From NCBI GenBank assembly GCA_904379015.1, contig CAJFHG010000020.1:1-44758 (forward strand): 44,758 nt of DNA, given 5' to 3'. Below are positions 41,901-44,758 of this stretch, piece by piece. This DNA comes from Candidatus Paralachnospira caecorum. Lineage in GTDB: Bacteria; Bacillota; Clostridia; Lachnospirales; Lachnospiraceae. The notes under the pieces were generated by a model, which was given only the letters and a program-made list of their open reading frames with translations, had not been told where the DNA came from and searched no databases. Each line of letters opens with the position of its first letter. Position 1 is the stretch's first letter. The translations under genes were made by a program, and so were the position numbers.

Positions 41901-44329
41901 AGCAGCTGGCTGAAAAAATTGACAGCATTCTGACCGATTATACACCGTTCAGAGGAAACGGCGCGACAGATGACGCCGTGGGCGGCATCCACGAGCAGAA
42001 AGAAGCGCGGGAGGTGAAGCTGGGACAGTACGGACACAGCAATCAGCCGTCGCATCATATTCTTTATATGTATAATTATGCGGGACAGCCCTGGAAGACT
42101 CAGCAGTATGTGCGGGATATTCTGGAACGCTGCTATGTGGGATCTACTTTCGGGCAGGGATATATCGGAGATGAGGACAATGGAGAAATGTCCGGATGGT
42201 ACATTTTCTCGGCTCTCGGGTTCTATCCCGCATCCATGGGAAGCGGCGAGTATACGATCGGTTCTCCGCTCTTTGACTCCGTGACGGTTAACATGGACAA
42301 CGGAAAGACTATCACCATCAAAGCGAACAACAACAGTAAGGAAAATGTATACGTTCAGAGTATGACGCTCAACGGTGAGCCTTATACAAAGAACTACCTC
42401 ACTCATGAAGATCTGGCCGACGGCGCGGAGATCGTATTTGAGATGGGAAGTGAGCCCAATTATGAATGGGGCAGCAGTGAGGAAGCGCTTCCTTCTTCCA
42501 TTACAGAAGGAGATGAAATTCCCTGCACAGACAAAGATATAACCGATGAGAACACCGATACGGTGAGTGGTACAGTGGAAGCGCCGGCAGAAGCAGTTGA
42601 AAAAACAACCGTTTATGGCGATGTGGAAGATGCCCGGAGTCTGATTGATAATACATCCAATACGGAGGCGGCGCTTAACGAAGGAACTACGACGCTTGTC
42701 TTTGCCTGCGAGGAAGAGCAGACAGTCAATACACTGACGCTTACTTCGGGCAAGACTGAGGGGACCGCGCCTGTCGGAGTGGCAGTATACGGCGCAGAAC
42801 CCGGCGGCGACTGGGTCAAGCTGGCGGAGTACAGCGGCCTGGAATTTGAGTGGACTCAGTATACCAGACCTTTTGCGGTAAACAGCGGACAAGGCTACAG
42901 CCTTTATAAGGTTGAACTGACCGGCGGGACCAGTCTGGCGGAGATCGAACTTCTGGCAGAAGATGAATACGAGGATGCTGCGGCAAGGCTGGCGGGTCTG
43001 TTGGAGAAAGCGGAAGCGCTGGACAGAGAGAACCTTGACAGTACGCTGGCAGAGGAGCTGGATGCGTGCATTGCCGGGGCGAAGCGGGCTTTGGAACCGG
43101 AAATGCCGGATGTTGCGGAGGTCAAGGCGGCATATAATGCTTTAAAGGATATTGTGGACCGGATTGAAGGCATCCGCAGCGCGTATGAAAAAATCGAGGC
43201 GGAAGAGTTTTCTTCAAGGCATTCCAGCATTGTCAATGACGGTGCGAATATCGGCGGCGTGAAGAAGGAAACCTGGGTAGGATACGAGGATATTGAATTC
43301 GCGTCCGGCACCAACTATTTTGAAATCTTTTATGCCGGTCAGGAAAAGGATGCCGGCGGTTATGCAGAGGTATATCTGGATGACATGACAAATGAGGAAA
43401 ACAAAATTCTCACTATTGATCTGCCCGTCACAGGAAGCAACTGGAAAAATTATGTGCTGGTGAGCACAGAGGATGTGGCGGAAGACATTGAGCCGGGACT
43501 GCATGATGTTTATCTGGTATTCAATAATGATACTTCTCACGCCTATGTGGCCAATGTGGACTGGTTCCGGTTTGGCAGGGCGGATGTAGAAGCGGCTCAG
43601 GCGGTTGAGGAGCAGATCAGTGCCATTGGAACTGTTACTCTTGAATCTGAGGAACAGATTCTTGCGGCCAGAGCGGCCTATGAAGCGCTGAGCGACAGCG
43701 ACAGGGAACTGGTTGGCAATCTGGATGTGCTGGAGGCTGCAGAACAGCAGCTGGCAAGCTACAAGGAATTCGAGAATGTATACGGAGACGTATCTTCTGA
43801 AAACTGGTCCTTCTACTACATCTATGACGCGTATGTCAAGGGTCTGATGACAGGATACTCCAACGGCAACTTCGGACCGTACGATACTCTGGTCCGCGGC
43901 CAGTTCGCTATGGTGCTGCACAGACTGGAAGGGGAGCCTGGAGTAGAGTATCAGGATATCTTCCCGGATGTTCTGGAAGATGACTATTATGCTGATGCGA
44001 TTCTCTGGGGCGTGGAAAACAAAATCATTACCGGTTATGATACGACCGGACTGTTTATGCCGGTAAGAAATATCCAGCGTCAGGAGCTGGCTGTGATGAT
44101 GTACCGCTACGCGGCTTTCAAGGGTTATGATACAAGCGCCCGCGCGGACTTCAGCGAGTACAGGGATGCGGATTCTGTGGATGCCTTCGCGGAAGAAGCA
44201 ATGTCGTGGGCAGTTGCGACAGGAGTGATCTCCGGTAAATATAATCAGACAGAGCTGGATCCCCAGGGCAACGCGTCACGAGAAGAGTGCGCGGCGATCC
44301 TGTCCAGATTTACAGATCTGTACTGGTAA
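38981..44329 (+). CDS. Secreted SLH-anchored GH92 alpha-mannosidase, multidomain
   Basis: A 1782-residue surface enzyme. Residues 1-39 form a signal peptide. About 50-245: F5/8 type C-like (CBM32-type) domain. 250-420: jelly-roll region. About 430-1180: GH92 with its N-terminal sandwich and (alpha/alpha)6 domain: DYTETNGYN (E949), GGIHE (H1004, E1005), GHSNQPSHH and GDEDNGEMS (D1064, D1066). Spacing of E949, H1004/E1005 and D1064/D1066 agrees with E533, H584/E585 and D642/D644 of BT3990, a calcium-dependent exo-alpha-1,2-mannosidase (residue numbers from memory). Then a second discoidin-like domain, a helical FIVAR-like segment, CBM6 (about 1400-1530), another helical segment, and three SLH repeats (about 1600-1782). 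AAAGGAG lies 11 bases before ATG 38981. Target: alpha-mannose on host N-glycans or yeast mannan. Confidence 0.9.
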   Translation: MRKKVSMKKKKAGFRLTAAILAAMMILPSFSQPLSVMAAVPSDDYENGTSNVLWSTSFEEDEESMEGFLESTPEEGARATRNVQSFVNQSGLEGDVTSLVDLESVTGTDEYKASEGRVMLFDNDSSTKFYTRAAKATEEDPVWVQFSLNSEKVIRVYAVTSANDSSGRDPKSWVLEATRDGGESWITLDSQTDQTFEERYQQNVYEIDNEEAYQTYRLRIIQNNGSSDTQLADLSIATGIAEEVEIPEIMGAEIGTGPSYTWNQNSNQGWSGKQALTVSGTQTGEGAYASDILFRNLNVPVDEDTYLSYVIFPGILNEAAYDYDYTQMYMAIDLKFTDGTYLSDLGAEDQNGNLLTAEAQGDSRTLTTNQWNQIYSRIGTVAAGKIIDQVLVVFDKDTVGALPDFRTYFDDIELYTKEDTVYQHLSDYVYILRGTNDSASFSRGLTAPAVTVPNGFNFWVPCTNSGSNKMYDYQDTQLQYMTISHEPSYWVGDRGTWQFMVNTSVDPETASSLSYAADFSHDQEVAKAYYYSVDFADTGKAAGAKLEMTPSDHGAVVRAVFDEETENRNFILDCVRADGGITFSEDGRTFEAYSDHTSNGSQRMYVYGEFSTAPAVFKTTSDKQAIAGFGAQESEVVLYLATSYISIDQAKKNMELEIADKTFDQVKEEAQETWDDTLGIITDVQGASEEELISLYSSLYRLYMYPNHMSENTGTAEDPVWQYRSPYGEHEVKDGKIYINNGFWDTYRTTWAAYALFTPNRDTELLNGLVQHYLDQSWVPRWIAPGGTNSMVGTSSDVIFGDAMVKGIEFDYENAYASALRNAATVSSDLTNGGRTDLDTSIFLGYTPDDGEEKMFSWAMEGYINDFGIAQMAKILAETETDEEKKAEYESEYQYYLNRAQNYTLLFDDGQGTVDTMWLRGRDSSGNWTTVNTTDGVYDPVRWRGDYTETNGYNMSVSVPQDVQGLVNLYGGREQLAEKIDSILTDYTPFRGNGATDDAVGGIHEQKEAREVKLGQYGHSNQPSHHILYMYNYAGQPWKTQQYVRDILERCYVGSTFGQGYIGDEDNGEMSGWYIFSALGFYPASMGSGEYTIGSPLFDSVTVNMDNGKTITIKANNNSKENVYVQSMTLNGEPYTKNYLTHEDLADGAEIVFEMGSEPNYEWGSSEEALPSSITEGDEIPCTDKDITDENTDTVSGTVEAPAEAVEKTTVYGDVEDARSLIDNTSNTEAALNEGTTTLVFACEEEQTVNTLTLTSGKTEGTAPVGVAVYGAEPGGDWVKLAEYSGLEFEWTQYTRPFAVNSGQGYSLYKVELTGGTSLAEIELLAEDEYEDAAARLAGLLEKAEALDRENLDSTLAEELDACIAGAKRALEPEMPDVAEVKAAYNALKDIVDRIEGIRSAYEKIEAEEFSSRHSSIVNDGANIGGVKKETWVGYEDIEFASGTNYFEIFYAGQEKDAGGYAEVYLDDMTNEENKILTIDLPVTGSNWKNYVLVSTEDVAEDIEPGLHDVYLVFNNDTSHAYVANVDWFRFGRADVEAAQAVEEQISAIGTVTLESEEQILAARAAYEALSDSDRELVGNLDVLEAAEQQLASYKEFENVYGDVSSENWSFYYIYDAYVKGLMTGYSNGNFGPYDTLVRGQFAMVLHRLEGEPGVEYQDIFPDVLEDDYYADAILWGVENKIITGYDTTGLFMPVRNIQRQELAVMMYRYAAFKGYDTSARADFSEYRDADSVDAFAEEAMSWAVATGVISGKYNQTELDPQGNASREECAAILSRFTDLYW

Positions 44330-44368
44330 AACAGCATACAAAATATACCCATAAGCAATAGATAAGAA

Positions 44369-44405
44369 GGAAAGCGTCCGGGAATATCGTCCCCGGACGC
44401 TTTCC
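44369..44405 (+). terminator. Terminator-like hairpin after the GH92 gene
   Basis: GGAAAGCGTCCGGG (44369-44382) pairs perfectly with CCCGGACGCTTTCC (44392-44405), 9-base loop. The T tract is interrupted (within the stem), so termination is probable but not classical. Confidence 0.7.
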
Positions 44406-44474
44406 TCATGGTAAGCCTGGAAAAGCCAGCACTCGATTATCCGGAAAAAATATAAAAAATTTTAAAAAGGAGAC

Positions 44475-44502
44475 TTGACTAATCCGCGGGACGTGTTAAA
44501 AT
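44475..44502 (+). promoter_or_regulatory. Promoter of tRNA-Val
   Basis: TTGACT (44475-44480), 16-base spacer, TAAAAT (44497-44502); the tRNA begins 11 bases later. Confidence 0.75.
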
Positions 44503-44512
44503 AGTGAGGTAC

Positions 44513-44586
44513 GGAAGCATAGCTCAGCTGGGATGAGCGTTCGCCTCACACGCGAGAGGTCATGGGTTCGAGCCCCATTGCTTCCA
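44513..44586 (+). tRNA. tRNA-Val (anticodon CAC)
   Basis: Acceptor GGAAGCA/TGCTTCC, D arm GCTC/GAGC, anticodon stem TTCGC/GCGAG around CTCACAC with CAC at 44547-44549, T arm ATGGG-TTCGAGC-CCCAT, no encoded CCA. Confidence 0.95.
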
Positions 44587-44598
44587 TGACTGCAGAAG

Positions 44599-44645
44599 CC
44601 TCCGGGCTGACGGGACAGATGGATTCCGGCGGCCCGGAGGTTTTT
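44599..44645 (+). terminator. Intrinsic terminator after tRNA-Val
   Basis: CCTCCGGGC (44599-44607) pairs with GCCCGGAGG (44632-44640) across a 24-base loop, followed by TTTTT. Confidence 0.85.
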
Positions 44646-44679
44646 GGCGGAAACGGAGAAAAGAAAATCCGCAAAAGAC

Positions 44680-44758
44680 TTGCAATGATTTCCAGAGTGT
44701 GCTATAGTGTATATGATAAATAAGTAAAGCAGGATGAAGAGTGGACAGCAGTCCACTC
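44680..44758 (+). promoter_or_regulatory. Promoter and start of a structured leader, cut by the window edge
   Basis: TTGCAA (44680-44685), 17-base spacer, TATAGT (44703-44708). The transcript would begin near 44715 and contains a perfect stem GAGTGGAC/GTCCACTC (44739-44746 with 44751-44758) at the very end of the window. The downstream gene or RNA is not visible. Confidence 0.65.

Noticed and set aside
38981-44329. GH92 protein as a dedicated mannose-1-phosphate-6-mannose hydrolase
   Set aside because: The acid-position Glu appears to be retained, so a normal alpha-mannosidase is the more economical reading.
1-44758. CRISPR arrays, insertion sequences, prophage genes or toxin-antitoxin pairs
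   Set aside because: No regularly spaced repeats, transposase or integrase motifs, or small paired genes were seen on either strand.

Overview
The window (about 52% G+C by eye) reads as a chromosomal segment of an anaerobic Gram-positive Clostridia, most likely a Lachnospiraceae-like gut bacterium. The signs are: pyruvate:ferredoxin oxidoreductase; a split two-subunit transketolase; PolC-type replicative polymerase in the block pyrH-frr-uppS-cdsA-dxr-rseP-ispG-polC; a Firmicutes-style BirA operator in front of bioY; AGGAGG Shine-Dalgarno sites throughout; and very large secreted enzymes ending in S-layer homology (SLH) domains. The genus is inference. No CRISPR array, insertion sequence, prophage or rRNA gene was seen.

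Layout. 1-4231: the 3' part of a five-gene ABC importer operon (end of permease 1, permease 2, solute-binding lipoprotein, two ATPases) of the oligopeptide/nickel class. 4281-5306 (minus): a family 2 glycosyltransferase, divergent from 5490-7255, the two transketolase subunits. 7413-10961: pyruvate:ferredoxin oxidoreductase behind an unusual promoter (a palindrome inside the spacer and a 12-bp stem at the very 5' end of the transcript). 11125-12455 (minus): an orphan response regulator and the biotin transporter bioY. 12683-14122: an L-fucose isomerase-like enzyme. 14254-19509: a giant SLH-anchored protein fusing a phosphodiester glycosidase domain to a metallophosphoesterase domain. 19793-30937: the housekeeping block for UMP kinase, ribosome recycling, isoprenoid and phospholipid precursors, site-2 protease and DNA polymerase. 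30987-32183: a ROK-family regulator. 32483-36192: an SLH-anchored GH32 fructan hydrolase gene that looks damaged in three places. 36331-36639: a CsoR copper sensor. Then tRNA-Pro and tRNA-Glu, cysK with an Rrf2 regulator, a giant SLH-anchored GH92 alpha-mannosidase (38981-44329), and tRNA-Val.

How the genes may work together. Three proteins of 1100 to 1782 residues share a C-terminal SLH module that should pin them to the cell wall, and each carries sugar-acting domains. The most striking is the phosphodiester glycosidase plus metallophosphoesterase fusion. In principle it could expose a phosphate by removing a capping sugar and then remove the phosphate. With a GH92 alpha-mannosidase about 20 kb away and a fucose-isomerase-like enzyme directly upstream, this suggests surface processing of phosphorylated mannose-type glycans (host N-glycans or yeast mannan). 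The domain content is read from sequence; the pathway is hypothesis. The transporter, central carbon enzymes and regulators fit a sugar- and amino-acid-fermenting anaerobe.
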